Shown: in pieces, positions 20,055-28,677 of the stretch
How positions within the stretch are numbered: the first letter of the stretch is position 1
Layout: the number at the start of each line of letters is the position of its first letter
NCBI RefSeq assembly: GCF_030209745.1
Contig: NZ_JARVRJ010000012.1
Span: forward strand, 36,466 to 100,465
From: Arthrobacter sp. fls2-241-R2A-200
GTDB taxonomy: Bacteria; Actinomycetota; Actinomycetes; Actinomycetales; Micrococcaceae
DNA length: 64,000 bases
Direction of reading: 5' to 3'
Program-made: the position numbers and the translations under genes
Notes under the pieces: model-generated
Databases searched by the model: none
What the model saw: only the letters and a program-made list of their open reading frames with translations
Told to the model about the DNA's origin: nothing

Positions 20055-21503
20055 ATGGCCACCGGGCAATCCGAAGGGGAGATTTCACGGCTGACTGCCG
20101 TGGAACTGAGTGGGGCGTTGATGTCAGGAGCGCTCTCCAGCCGTGAGGTGACAGCCCACTTTCTCTCCACCATCGAGGCGAAGAATAAGCAGCTGGGCGC
20201 CTTTATCACCGTCACGGCCGAACAAGCCATGGACGATGCCCACGCCGCTGACAACCTTCGTGCCAAACACGCCCGTGGGCACAACGTGGAGCAGCTGCCC
20301 ATGCTGCACGGCATGCCGATCGCTTTCAAGGACCTCACTGACGTGGCCGGCGTCCCCACCACACACGGGAGCGCCGCCCTTGAGCACAAGCGAGCGCCCG
20401 AGGACGGCGCCTTGGCAGCAGCTTTGAAAGCGCACGGCGCCCTTTCGCTGGGCAAGACGCAGGTGCCGGAATTCGGGCTGACCGCCTACAGCGAAAACCG
20501 GGTGGCACCGCCGTCGCGCAATCCGTACTCCTTGGGGCGGAGCTCCGGTGGCTCCTCGGGCGGCAGCGCTGCCGCGGTGGCCGCGGGCCTCATCCCGTTC
20601 GCTCCGGGAACCGACGGCGGCGGATCCATTCGCATTCCCGCCGGTGCTTGCGGCCTCGTCGGGCTGAAACCAGGTCGGGGCGTGGTGCCGTCTGGAAGCG
20701 GTTCGGGAGACGCCGCCAAACTGGTGGTTGCGGGGCCGCTGGCGCGCACCGCCGAGGACGCTGCGTTGCTCATGGATGCGCTGGTTCCGCGGGATCAAGC
20801 CCCCGACGGCGGATATCTCGCCAACGTGGGGCGGGTGCCGGGACCATTGCGCATAGGCCTGAGCCTGGACAGTCCATGGGCCGGCATCTACCCGTTCGAC
20901 ATCGAGCAGGACGCCATGGACGCCCTTACCAAGGGGACGGAGTTGCTCACCGCCGCCGGGCATGCGGTGAGTGAGGCTCAGATCCGCTATGACAACCGTT
21001 ATCCGGACGCTTTCACCGCCGCCTGGACTGCCGGCGTCGGGAGCGCTCGGATAGCACCTCAACGCGAGGCGCTGCTGACTCCACTGACCCGCACTTTCCG
21101 GCGTCGGGCGCAACAACGCAGCGCGTCCAAGGTCAACGAGGCACTAAGCCTCCTGCGGCAGTTTGAGCATGACACGATTGCGCAGTATTCACGCTGGGAT
21201 GTCATAGCTACCCCGACGTTGGCACAGACGCCGCGCCCCATCGGCTGGTTCACCGGTGGTGGCCATAGCGGTGAATCATGGCCGCACGAGTGGGCCGGTG
21301 ACGCGGACGAGGACTACAAACGGCAATGCGAGTATGCTCCCTGGTCCTCCATGGTGAACGTGTGCGGTTTGCCTGCCGTCAGCGTTCCCGTGCACGTTAC
21401 AGCTGACGGGTTGCCCATGGGGATCCAGCTGATCGGCAGAAGTGGCTCTGAGCTGCAGCTCCTCCAGCTGGCGGCTGCTCTGGGGACGTCGGGGGACCAC
21501 TGA
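20055..21503 (+). CDS. Amidase-signature-family hydrolase
   Basis: The 482-residue protein carries the amidase signature with its Ser-cisSer-Lys triad. The Lys is in GMPIAFKDLTDVAG, the cis-Ser in GRSSGGSSGGSAAAVAAG and the nucleophilic Ser in GTDGGGSIRIPAG. The start is the ATG at 20055 after TAGGAG. Family members hydrolyse diverse amides, including indoleacetamide, nicotinamide, glutamyl-tRNA and aryl amides. The GatA partners B and C are absent nearby, so this is a stand-alone catabolic amidase. It is divergent from the rhodanese gene and is followed by a peptide transporter. Confidence 0.92.
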   Translation: MATGQSEGEISRLTAVELSGALMSGALSSREVTAHFLSTIEAKNKQLGAFITVTAEQAMDDAHAADNLRAKHARGHNVEQLPMLHGMPIAFKDLTDVAGVPTTHGSAALEHKRAPEDGALAAALKAHGALSLGKTQVPEFGLTAYSENRVAPPSRNPYSLGRSSGGSSGGSAAAVAAGLIPFAPGTDGGGSIRIPAGACGLVGLKPGRGVVPSGSGSGDAAKLVVAGPLARTAEDAALLMDALVPRDQAPDGGYLANVGRVPGPLRIGLSLDSPWAGIYPFDIEQDAMDALTKGTELLTAAGHAVSEAQIRYDNRYPDAFTAAWTAGVGSARIAPQREALLTPLTRTFRRRAQQRSASKVNEALSLLRQFEHDTIAQYSRWDVIATPTLAQTPRPIGWFTGGGHSGESWPHEWAGDADEDYKRQCEYAPWSSMVNVCGLPAVSVPVHVTADGLPMGIQLIGRSGSELQLLQLAAALGTSGDH

Positions 21504-21600
21504 GCGCCCACCTCCAAACACGCGTCTAACATGTGGAAACTGCTTGCCCCAAGCATTCATCGATGTGACAATGCCCGCAGTCGATGCCAGCATTGAAGAA

Positions 21601-23070
21601 ATGAGCACACGTCAAACCACGGCCACGTCCGCGGTGCCATCGAGCGATACGTCATTCTTCGGCCACCCAAAGATGCTGGCCAGCCTCTTCTCCGTGGAAA
21701 TGTGGGAGCGATTCTCCTTCTACGGCATGCAGGGAATCCTGCTCTATTACATGTACTTCACCGCCGAGCAAGGCGGCCTGTCCATCGACAAGGGTCTCGC
21801 GGCCGGATTGGTCGGCGCATACGGCGGGGGCGTCTACCTCTCCACGATCCTCGGCGCATGGTTGGCCGATAGGCTCTTCGGTTCCGAAAAGGTCCTTTTC
21901 GGCGCGGCGATCATGATCATGTGCGGCCACATCGCTTTGGCCCTCATCCCGGGCATTCCGGGCCTGGTGGCCGGCCTGGTGCTCGTGGGCATCGGCTCCG
22001 GTGGGCTGAAAGCCAACGCGACAGCGCTGGTGGGCAGCCTGTACGGCGAGAAGGATGAGCGCCGCGATGCGGGCTTCTCCATCTTCTATATGGGCATCAA
22101 CATCGGCGGCCTCATTGGCCCGCTGGTGACCGGCTGGCTGCAGGCTAGCTACGGTTTCCACCTCGGCTTCGGCGCCGCGGCCGTGGGCATGGCCATCGGC
22201 TTGGTCATCTACTCGTTGGGACGCAAGCGCCTCCCTGCCGAAGCGCACCGCGTCCCCAACCCGCTCCCCGCCGCTGACCGCACCAAATATGGCCTGATCT
22301 TCCTTGGCATCCTGATCGTCATCGGCGTGCTGCTCGGTACAGGCGTTGTCAACGCCAACAACCTCGCGCGGAGCATGGCCTACGCGGCCATTGGGGCCTC
22401 GGTCATCTACCTGGTCCTGATCTTCCGCAGCCCCTTGGTCAACGCCGTGGAGCGCAAACGCGTGCTGGCCTTCATTCCGCTGTACGTGGCTTCTGCCGCG
22501 TTTTGGGCCCTGTTCCAGCAGCAGTTCACGTTCATTGCCGTGTATTCGGAGGAGAAGCTGGACCGGAACCTGTTCGGCTGGGAGATGCCGGCGGCCTGGG
22601 TCCAGTCCATCAACCCTGTCTTCATCATCATTTTTGCCGGCGTGATGGCAGCCTTGTGGACAAAGCTGGGTTCACGGCAACCGAGTTCCCCGCTGAAGTT
22701 CTCGGCCGGCCTGCTCATTATGGGCCTGGCATTCCTGGCCTTTATCCCGCTGGCCGGCGACGGCAAAACACCCCTGCTTGCGCTGGTGGGGATCCTGTTC
22801 CTCTTCACCTTGGCCGAGCTCTTCCTCTCCCCCATCGGATTGTCCGTGAGCACCAAGCTCGCCCCGGCGGCGTTCCACACCCAGATGGTGGCGCTGTTCT
22901 TCCTTTCGGTCTCGCTCGGGACCACGCTGGCGGGCATTCTCGCGGGCCTCTACAACCCCAAGGATGAGCTCCCGTACTTCCTCGGAATCGGTGGCGTGGC
23001 CGTGGTCCTGGCTATCGCTTTGGCCGCTGCTTCGCCGGCGATCAAAAAGCTCATGGGCGGGGTCCGGTAG
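21601..23070 (+). CDS. POT-family peptide:H+ symporter
   Basis: About 489 residues with 14 or so membrane segments. The POT signature region MWERFSFYGMQGILLYYM in helix 1 contains the ExxERFxYYG element (here ERFSFYG), and FYMGINIGGLIGPLVTGWL is the second PTR2 motif. It imports di- and tripeptides with protons. The start is uncertain: ATG 21601 gives the usual family N-terminus, ATG 21571 adds ten residues, and neither has a good ribosome site. A strong bidirectional hairpin follows the stop. Confidence 0.92.
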   Translation: MSTRQTTATSAVPSSDTSFFGHPKMLASLFSVEMWERFSFYGMQGILLYYMYFTAEQGGLSIDKGLAAGLVGAYGGGVYLSTILGAWLADRLFGSEKVLFGAAIMIMCGHIALALIPGIPGLVAGLVLVGIGSGGLKANATALVGSLYGEKDERRDAGFSIFYMGINIGGLIGPLVTGWLQASYGFHLGFGAAAVGMAIGLVIYSLGRKRLPAEAHRVPNPLPAADRTKYGLIFLGILIVIGVLLGTGVVNANNLARSMAYAAIGASVIYLVLIFRSPLVNAVERKRVLAFIPLYVASAAFWALFQQQFTFIAVYSEEKLDRNLFGWEMPAAWVQSINPVFIIIFAGVMAALWTKLGSRQPSSPLKFSAGLLIMGLAFLAFIPLAGDGKTPLLALVGILFLFTLAELFLSPIGLSVSTKLAPAAFHTQMVALFFLSVSLGTTLAGILAGLYNPKDELPYFLGIGGVAVVLAIALAAASPAIKKLMGGVR

Positions 23071-23103
23071 TTCCTGCCGCCAACCGCGGACAGCACTTTT
23101 AAC

Positions 23104-23162
23104 GACGACGGCGGCCCTCGTGGCCGGTGGGAATCCCACCGGAGGCGAGGGCCGCCGTCGTC
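23104..23162. terminator. Strong bidirectional terminator with nested hairpin
   Basis: A perfect 17-bp stem joins 23104-23120 (GACGACGGCGGCCCTCG) and 23146-23162. The enclosed loop itself contains the inverted repeat CCGGTGGG-AATC-CCACCGG-like. TTTTGTT follows on the plus strand. It separates the convergent POT transporter and DUF4190 genes and should terminate transcription from both sides. Confidence 0.85.
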
Positions 23163-23181
23163 CGTTTTGTTGAGTTATTGG

Positions 23182-23826
23182 TTAGTAGTTGTACCGGCTG
23201 GTCGACGAGGCGATTGCGGCGAAGAAGACGATGCCGAGGATCACCGTCAGCGCCAGCCCGAGGTAGCCCATCACCAGGCCCGCTATCGCCATGCCCCTGC
23301 CGGCCGGCTCGCGCTTGAGCGCCAAGTGGCCAAGGACGACGGCGGCGATCTGCGGCAGGATGAAGAATCCGAAGCCAACAAAGATGGCGATGCCGCAGCA
23401 CATGCTGGCAATGCTCAACACCTTAGGCTGTGAAGGCATGCCGTAGTACGACGGCTGGCCGTACGGACTTGCCTGGCTCACCTCGCCATAAGGGGTGTTT
23501 TGGCCATATTGGTTTGGCTGTCCATACGGGCTGTTCTGTCCGAACGGCTGCTGGTACGGGCTGGGCGGCTGGCCGTACGGGGACGGTGGCTGCTGGCTGT
23601 AATCGCCGGGCGTGTAGGTGCCTTGGCCAGCAGGCTGCTGGGGCTGGGAGTGGGGCGCTTGGTTGAACTGCGGTCCGGTTGCCCCCTGTTCCGTTGCGCC
23701 GTGGCCCGTTGCGCCGTGGCCCGTTGCGCCTTGTTCCGGGGCGCCGGGCTGGGCCGGCGGAACATAGCGCGGCGGCTGGTTACCCTCGGGTTTGTCTTCG
23801 TTGCCTTTGAACGGTTGGTCTGACAT
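23182..23826 (-). CDS. DUF4190-domain membrane protein with low-complexity N-terminus
   Basis: The 214-residue protein has a disordered first 130 residues rich in Pro, Gln, Gly and Tyr. It includes ATGHGATGHGATEQGATG and repeated SPYGQP/NPYGQ units. Two membrane helices follow (about 138-165 and 180-207), separated by GHLALKREPAGRGMAIAGLVMGYLG, typical of DUF4190. GGGGGA before the ATG supports the start. Such proteins are common in actinobacteria and of unknown function. Pro/Gln/Tyr-rich cytoplasmic tails are often linked to cell-envelope or division assemblies, but nothing here proves it. Confidence 0.85.
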   Translation of the reverse strand: MSDQPFKGNEDKPEGNQPPRYVPPAQPGAPEQGATGHGATGHGATEQGATGPQFNQAPHSQPQQPAGQGTYTPGDYSQQPPSPYGQPPSPYQQPFGQNSPYGQPNQYGQNTPYGEVSQASPYGQPSYYGMPSQPKVLSIASMCCGIAIFVGFGFFILPQIAAVVLGHLALKREPAGRGMAIAGLVMGYLGLALTVILGIVFFAAIASSTSRYNY

Positions 23827-23935
23827 GAGTGTCCCCCTGTTGTGGTCTTTGTTGCCAACACTACCGCCGCGTGGTCCCGCGCATAAGACGACGGGCGATC
23901 TGGCCGCGTCACGCTTGTCCAGAATGCGTAAATAA

Positions 23936-23947
23936 ATGCATATGCAT
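23936..23947. promoter_or_regulatory. 12-bp perfect palindrome upstream of the SDR gene
   Basis: ATGCATATGCAT is fully self-complementary. It lies in an AT-rich island about 95 bases before the SDR start and 110 bases from the divergent DUF4190 gene. It is a candidate regulator site. No cognate regulator gene is adjacent. Confidence 0.3.
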
Positions 23948-24042
23948 GGAATATCCAGTGGCCGGGACCGGTTGTACTTACCGGCGACTTAAGCAGCGCC
24001 CACTACGAGAACTAGCGGGACCCGTCCCGCGAAGGAGAAATC

Positions 24043-24798
24043 ATGGCTAACTTCCAAGGAAAAACCGCACTCGTGACCGGCGGAGGATCCGGCCTCGGGG
24101 AAGCCATCAGCAAGGACCTCGCGAAGAACGGCGTCAACGTCGTCGTCGTCGACCTTAACCTGGACGCCGCAACGCGCGTTGCCGATGAGATCAAGGCCGA
24201 CGGCGGTACTGCGGTTCCATTCCAAGGCAACACCGCCGTTGCTGATGACAGTAAGCGCGCCGTCGACTTCGCCGTCGAGACCTACGGCGGCCTCAACTAC
24301 GCCGTCAACAACGCCGGCATCGGCGGCGCCAACGCTCCTGTTGGCGAACTCGACATCGCCGACTGGGACAGGGTTATCGCGATCAATTTGAGTGGCGTCC
24401 TCTACGGCATGCGCTACCAAATCCCCGCCATCCTTGCCGCAGGCGCCTCCGAGGGTGCCATCGTGAACATGGCCTCCATTCACGGCGCCGTTGCTGCTCC
24501 CGGAAACGCCGCGTACACCGCAGCCAAGCACGGCGTGGTTGGCATGACCAAGAACGCCGCGGCCGAATATGGCGCGCAGGGCCTCCGCATCAACGCCGTA
24601 GGCCCCGGCTACATTGACACCCCCTTGCTGGCGAGCGCGCCGAAGGAGGTCGTTTCCGGCCTCGAGGCCAAGCACCCGCTGGGCCGCTTGGGACGCCCGG
24701 AGGAAGTTGCCAACCTCACCACGTTCCTGCTCTCGGACAAAGCCAGCTTTATGACCGGCTCCTACGTATTGGTCGACGGCGGCTACACGGCTGTCTAG
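24043..24798 (+). CDS. Short-chain dehydrogenase/reductase
   Basis: A classical SDR of 251 residues. Visible are the cofactor motif TGGGSGLG (residues 12-19), NNAG in YAVNNAGIGG, the catalytic Ser in NMASIHG, the Tyr and Lys in AYTAAKHG, and the C-terminal PGYIDTPLL. An Asp at the end of beta-2 (VVVDLN) suggests NAD rather than NADP. GAAGGAG lies before the ATG. The closest remembered relatives are 3-oxoacyl-ACP-reductase-like or glucose-dehydrogenase-like SDRs; the substrate is unknown. It stands alone, upstream of pgm. Confidence 0.9.
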   Translation: MANFQGKTALVTGGGSGLGEAISKDLAKNGVNVVVVDLNLDAATRVADEIKADGGTAVPFQGNTAVADDSKRAVDFAVETYGGLNYAVNNAGIGGANAPVGELDIADWDRVIAINLSGVLYGMRYQIPAILAAGASEGAIVNMASIHGAVAAPGNAAYTAAKHGVVGMTKNAAAEYGAQGLRINAVGPGYIDTPLLASAPKEVVSGLEAKHPLGRLGRPEEVANLTTFLLSDKASFMTGSYVLVDGGYTAV

Positions 24799-24899
24799 CC
24801 TGACCGGAACCTCGCCCTGTGGCCGCAATTATGCGTCACAGGGCGCGTTTCAGGGTCATTTCCTTTATGCGGGCGTGATGGTCTGGCATGCTGGACCCC

Positions 24900-26573
24900 A
24901 TGGCTAGCCGAGCGGGCACAGTTGCCCTTCCCCAGGACCTTGTTGACATCACAGCCCTGCTGGACGCGTATTTCGACGTTGCTCCGGACTTGGACGATCC
25001 CGCGCAGCGTGTGGCGTTTGGAACCTCGGGCCACCGTGGATCCAGCTTGAAGTCCTCGTTCAACGAGGCCCATATCCTCGCCATTACGCAGGCGATCGTT
25101 GAGTATCGTGGGCGTCAGGGCATCACGGGACCGCTCTTCATTGGCCGCGATACGCACGCCCTCAGCGAGCCGGCCCAGAACTCCGCCTTGGAAGTACTGG
25201 CGGCCAACGGTGTGAACGTGCTCGTTGACGCCCGACACGCCTACACGCCCACGCCAGCACTGAGCCACGCAATCCTTAAGTACAACCGCGAAGCCGCACC
25301 CGGCAGCCCCCAGGCCGACGGCATTGTGGTCACTCCCAGCCACAACCCGCCCGGCGACGGCGGCTTCAAGTACAACCCCCCGCACGGCGGCCCGGCAGAC
25401 ACTGACGCCACCGGCTGGATTGCCGATCGCGCCAACCAACTCCTCGAGAACGGGCTTCGCGGCGTCAAGCGCATGCCCCTCAATGATGCTTTGGCAGCGG
25501 AGACGACCGGGAAGTTCGACTTCCTCAGCAGCTACGTTGACGATCTGCCTTCCGTGCTGAACCTCAACGCCATTCGCGACGCCGGTGTCCGCATCGGCGC
25601 CGACCCCATGGGCGGTGCTTCGGTGGACTACTGGGGCGAGATCGGCGAGCGCCACCAGCTCAACCTGACGGTGGTGAACCCCACCGTCGATCCCCAGTGG
25701 GCGTTCATGACCCTCGACTGGGACGAGAAGATCCGCATGGACTGCTCGTCGCCGTCGGCCATGGCGTCCCTGATCCAGCGCATGACGCCCGGCGCCGACG
25801 GTACCGCGCCCTATGACATCGCGACCGGTAACGACGCCGACGCCGACCGGCACGGCATCGTCACGCCTCTTGTTGATGGAGTGGGCGGGCTCATGAACCC
25901 GAACCACTATCTCGCCGTCGCCATCGATTACCTGTACCGGAACCGCAGCGGTTGGAACCCGGACTCAGTGGTGGGCAAAACGTTGGTTTCGTCCTCGATC
26001 ATCGACCGCGTTGCAGGCGGCTTGGGCCGGAAGCTGGTTGAGGTTCCAGTTGGCTTCAAGTGGTTCGTCCCCGGTCTGCTCTCCGGCGAAGGCGCATTTG
26101 GTGGCGAGGAATCGGCCGGCGCATCCTTCAACAAACTGGACGGTTCTGTGTGGACCACGGACAAGGACGGCATCTTGCTGGCCCTGCTGGCCTCGGAAAT
26201 CACCGCAGTCACCGGCTCGTCTCCATCCCAGTTGTACAAGGGCTTGACCGATAAGTTCGGTGCACCCGTTTACGCCCGGATCGACGCCGCCGCCACCCGG
26301 GAGCAGAAGTCCAAGCTGGGCAAGCTCTCGGCATCGGACGTATCTGCCACGTCGCTGGCCGGCGAGGAAATCACAGCCAAGCTCACTGAGGCCCCGGGCA
26401 ACGGCGCGTCAATTGGCGGCCTGAAGGTTGTCACCGAAAACGCCTGGTTCGCCGCGCGCCCCTCCGGCACCGAGGACGTGTACAAGATTTACGCCGAGTC
26501 CTTCAAGGGCGCCGACCACCTTGCCCAGGTCCAGCAGGAGGCCAAGGCGCTGGTGGATGGGGTTATTGCTTAG
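24900..26573 (+). CDS. pgm: Phosphoglucomutase, alpha-D-glucose-phosphate specific
   Basis: Interconverts glucose 1-phosphate and glucose 6-phosphate. The 557 residues resemble bacterial Pgm. Present are [10 protein letters not shown] near residue 45, the phosphoserine loop [19 protein letters not shown], the Mg-binding [12 protein letters not shown], the sugar-binding [11 protein letters not shown] and the phosphate-binding [19 protein letters not shown] 24900 gives the usual N-terminus MASRAG; ATG 24888 is an alternative. The last 11 bases overlap the end of the convergent TetR gene. Confidence 0.95.
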   Translation: MASRAGTVALPQDLVDITALLDAYFDVAPDLDDPAQRVAFGTSGHRGSSLKSSFNEAHILAITQAIVEYRGRQGITGPLFIGRDTHALSEPAQNSALEVLAANGVNVLVDARHAYTPTPALSHAILKYNREAAPGSPQADGIVVTPSHNPPGDGGFKYNPPHGGPADTDATGWIADRANQLLENGLRGVKRMPLNDALAAETTGKFDFLSSYVDDLPSVLNLNAIRDAGVRIGADPMGGASVDYWGEIGERHQLNLTVVNPTVDPQWAFMTLDWDEKIRMDCSSPSAMASLIQRMTPGADGTAPYDIATGNDADADRHGIVTPLVDGVGGLMNPNHYLAVAIDYLYRNRSGWNPDSVVGKTLVSSSIIDRVAGGLGRKLVEVPVGFKWFVPGLLSGEGAFGGEESAGASFNKLDGSVWTTDKDGILLALLASEITAVTGSSPSQLYKGLTDKFGAPVYARIDAAATREQKSKLGKLSASDVSATSLAGEEITAKLTEAPGNGASIGGLKVVTENAWFAARPSGTEDVYKIYAESFKGADHLAQVQQEAKALVDGVIA

Positions 26574-27201
26574 CAACGCCGTCCAGCAGCGCCCGTAGGA
26601 CTTGCTCGAGGGGTTCGGCAAGCTCCGCTGCCGACGCGGTGGTGAGCGGTTGCACCTCCGTGGACGTGCGAAGCATCACGAGTCCAAGCATCGTGGCGAT
26701 CGCCATTTGGGCACGGAGAAGCAGCGGTTGCGAGGCGGGATCGTCCGCACTCCATCCTGCCGCCTCGGCGAGCTTCTCCGTGTAAGCCTCCAAGGTCTTG
26801 CGGCGGATCGCATCAGCGCTCTCATCGCCGGACGAGCGCAGCAGGAGCAGGAGCTGCAGCGGGTCGTCCGGGTTGGGGGCTTCTGCAACGTGGCTGATGA
26901 GCCTGGCAATGACCTCGTCGACGCCGGCAGGCCGGGTCCGCGGATCCAACTCATCAAAGGTGCGGTTCATGCAGGCCTCAAAGAGGCCCTCTTTCGAGCC
27001 AAAGTAGCGGCTGATCAGGGCTACGTTGACACCGACGTCCGCTGCGATGTGCCGCACCGTGGTGGCCCGGTAACCCTCGGTGGCAAACCGTCGTCGAGCA
27101 GCACGCACCAGCGCCCTGCGCGTTATGTCCGCGTCCCGCCCTGAACGGACAAGTTCTTCATCCAGTGAGGCGGCCGGGGGCAGCGCTGGCTCGTTTGTCA
27201 C
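26563..27201 (-). CDS. TetR-family transcriptional regulator
   Basis: The 212-residue protein has a TetR DNA-binding domain at about residues 25-75, [49 protein letters not shown] in pieces. A helical ligand domain of the AefR/C-terminal actinobacterial type follows. The GTG start at 27201 abuts GGGGA, so a slightly different start is possible. A GTAAACG-type sequence lies about 30 bases upstream and recurs before the MFS gene at 28678. Its probable target is that drug-type efflux gene. It overlaps the end of pgm by 11 bases. Confidence 0.9.
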   Translation of the reverse strand: MTNEPALPPAASLDEELVRSGRDADITRRALVRAARRRFATEGYRATTVRHIAADVGVNVALISRYFGSKEGLFEACMNRTFDELDPRTRPAGVDEVIARLISHVAEAPNPDDPLQLLLLLRSSGDESADAIRRKTLEAYTEKLAEAAGWSADDPASQPLLLRAQMAIATMLGLVMLRTSTEVQPLTTASAAELAEPLEQVLRALLDGVAKQ

Positions 27202-27227
27202 TCCCCTACTGTAGCCGCGGCTGGCAC

Positions 27228-27247
27228 TAGTAAACGTGGGTTGACTT
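27228..27247. repeat. First copy of a 20-bp operator-like direct repeat
   Basis: TAGTAAACGTGGGTTGACTT here matches 28600-28619 at 19 of 20 positions. It contains GTAAACG and a -35-like TTGACT. It lies 27 bases upstream of the TetR start. The two copies bracket a 1.35-kb segment holding a broken MFS remnant and an NmrA-like gene. Confidence 0.75.
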
Positions 27248-27597
27248 GGTTGCCATCAGGCTCGCCCCCCAATGACTTCCAAACAGGCGTGGTCTCCGGG
27301 ACCCCCTTCGCAGTCGGTGCTGTTGCAATGTTCTTCTGGGCGCGTCATGACGACCGCTCAGGTGAGCGCCTCTGGCATGTGGTCGGACCACTCGCTCGTG
27401 CGGGGGTCAACACCATCGGCGCCACTTCCGGCCTCGTCGGACCATACCTGACCGGATGGCTGCTTGATGCGACGGGATCCTCCCAGATCGCTATGTTGAT
27501 CGTTGGCCTCCTGCTCTTGCTGGGAGCGCTCCTGCTGATCTTCGTCTTCAAGAACATGGCCAAGACTCCGGAGATGAAAGGCACCACCCTCGGATAG
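27247..27597 (+). pseudogene. Collapsed remnant of an MFS transporter
   Basis: The open frame reads WLPSGSPPNDFQTGVVSG then AMFFWARHDDRSGERLWHVV, which is the middle of an anion:cation-symporter-type MFS protein. It jumps directly to GVNTIGATSGLVGPYLTGWLLDATGSS, which is near the C-terminus. Roughly the first six helices and about a hundred residues of the second half are missing compared with a 430-residue family member. No start codon with a ribosome site exists; translation would have to begin in the 20-bp repeat. I read it as a pseudogene with a 5' truncation and an internal deletion. Confidence 0.75.
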
Positions 27598-27675
27598 TTG
27601 CACGGCAGCCAAGGGGCGGTGAAGCATTAGCATCATCGCCCTTTTCTTCACATCTAACCTCGACAGAGAACTCGC

Positions 27676-28527
27676 ATGAAAGTCACTCCTACCCTCGCCG
27701 TTACAGGTGCCACAGGCGTGCTCGGCGCCTTTGTCGCCCATTACTCGGCCGAGCGCGGGATCGCCCAGCGGTTGCTCGTCCGCACCCCAGCGAAAGCACC
27801 GTCCTTATCCGAAAGCACAATCCACCGGTTCAGCTACTCAGACCAGGACGCCGCGATTACGGCATTGCGCGGCGTTGAAACCCTTTTTATGGTTTCCGCG
27901 CACGAAAGCCCGGAACGCCTGGACCAGCACCGCACCTTCGTTGACGCCGCCGCGTCTGCGGGTGTCAAGCACGTCTTTTACACATCCTTCGCAGCCGCAG
28001 CCCCGGACGCCACCTTTACCCTCGCACGGGACCACTACGTCACCGAGGAATACATCAAAGCCTCAGGAATGAAATGGACGTTCCTTCGTGACGGCTTTTA
28101 CCTGGACTTCATGGAAGCCCTGGTCGGCGAAGACGGCGTTATCCGCGGCCCGGCAAAGGACGGACGCGCCTCCTTTGTCGCCCGCGCCGACGTGGCCCGC
28201 ACAGCAGCTGCAATCCTTGCAAACCCCGGGGACCATGCCGCCCAAACATACAACCTCACCGGCCCTGAAGCCCTCACGCTGGAGGAGGTGGCCGCCACCA
28301 TCAGCCGCATCCGCGGCCGCCACATCACCTTCCACAACGAAACCCTCGATGAGGCCTACGGCTCCCGTGCCGGCTACGGGGCACCGGACTGGCAACTCGA
28401 AGCCTGGGTCAGCACCTACACAGCTATCGCCAGCAACATCATGGCCCCCGTCAGCCAAGACATCGAAACCATCACCGGTAACGCACCGATGAACCTCGAG
28501 GAGTACCTCACCACAAATCCGCGCTAG
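27676..28527 (+). CDS. NmrA-like NAD(P)-binding protein
   Basis: The 283-residue protein is an atypical SDR of the NmrA/QOR2 group. It has the cofactor motif VTGATGVLG near residue 9 and a Rossmann fold. RDGFYLDFMEALVGEDGVIRGPAKDGRASFVARADVA is the substrate-side region of the family, present in pieces. QOR2-type members reduce quinones or sense NADP redox state. AGAGAA precedes the ATG. It lies on the segment between the two 20-bp repeats and may have arrived with it. The role is unknown. Confidence 0.88.
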   Translation: MKVTPTLAVTGATGVLGAFVAHYSAERGIAQRLLVRTPAKAPSLSESTIHRFSYSDQDAAITALRGVETLFMVSAHESPERLDQHRTFVDAAASAGVKHVFYTSFAAAAPDATFTLARDHYVTEEYIKASGMKWTFLRDGFYLDFMEALVGEDGVIRGPAKDGRASFVARADVARTAAAILANPGDHAAQTYNLTGPEALTLEEVAATISRIRGRHITFHNETLDEAYGSRAGYGAPDWQLEAWVSTYTAIASNIMAPVSQDIETITGNAPMNLEEYLTTNPR

Positions 28528-28599
28528 GCGCAGCAGCAGCTGGACGCGCAAACCGGCATTCCCCACTCCGAACGCCCAGATCCCCAATCCCGCCCGCAG

Positions 28600-28662
28600 T
28601 AGTAAACGTGTGTTGACTTAGCGTGATGACACATCATATCCTCTAAGTAATCAATCGTTTAC
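28600..28662 (+). promoter_or_regulatory. MFS promoter with two TetR-type sites
   Basis: GTAAACGTGTGTTGAC at 28602-28617 overlaps a -35 hexamer TTGACT (28613-28618); TATCCT about 18 bases on is a possible -10. On the minus strand GTAAACGATTGATTAC occupies 28662-28647, matching the first in 12 of 16 positions. A third copy, GTAAACGTGGGTTGAC, is at 27230-27245 near the TetR gene. The arrangement suggests repression of the efflux gene and the regulator by the TetR protein at 26563. Confidence 0.5.
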
Positions 28663-28677
28663 ATGCCGAGGAGCGCC

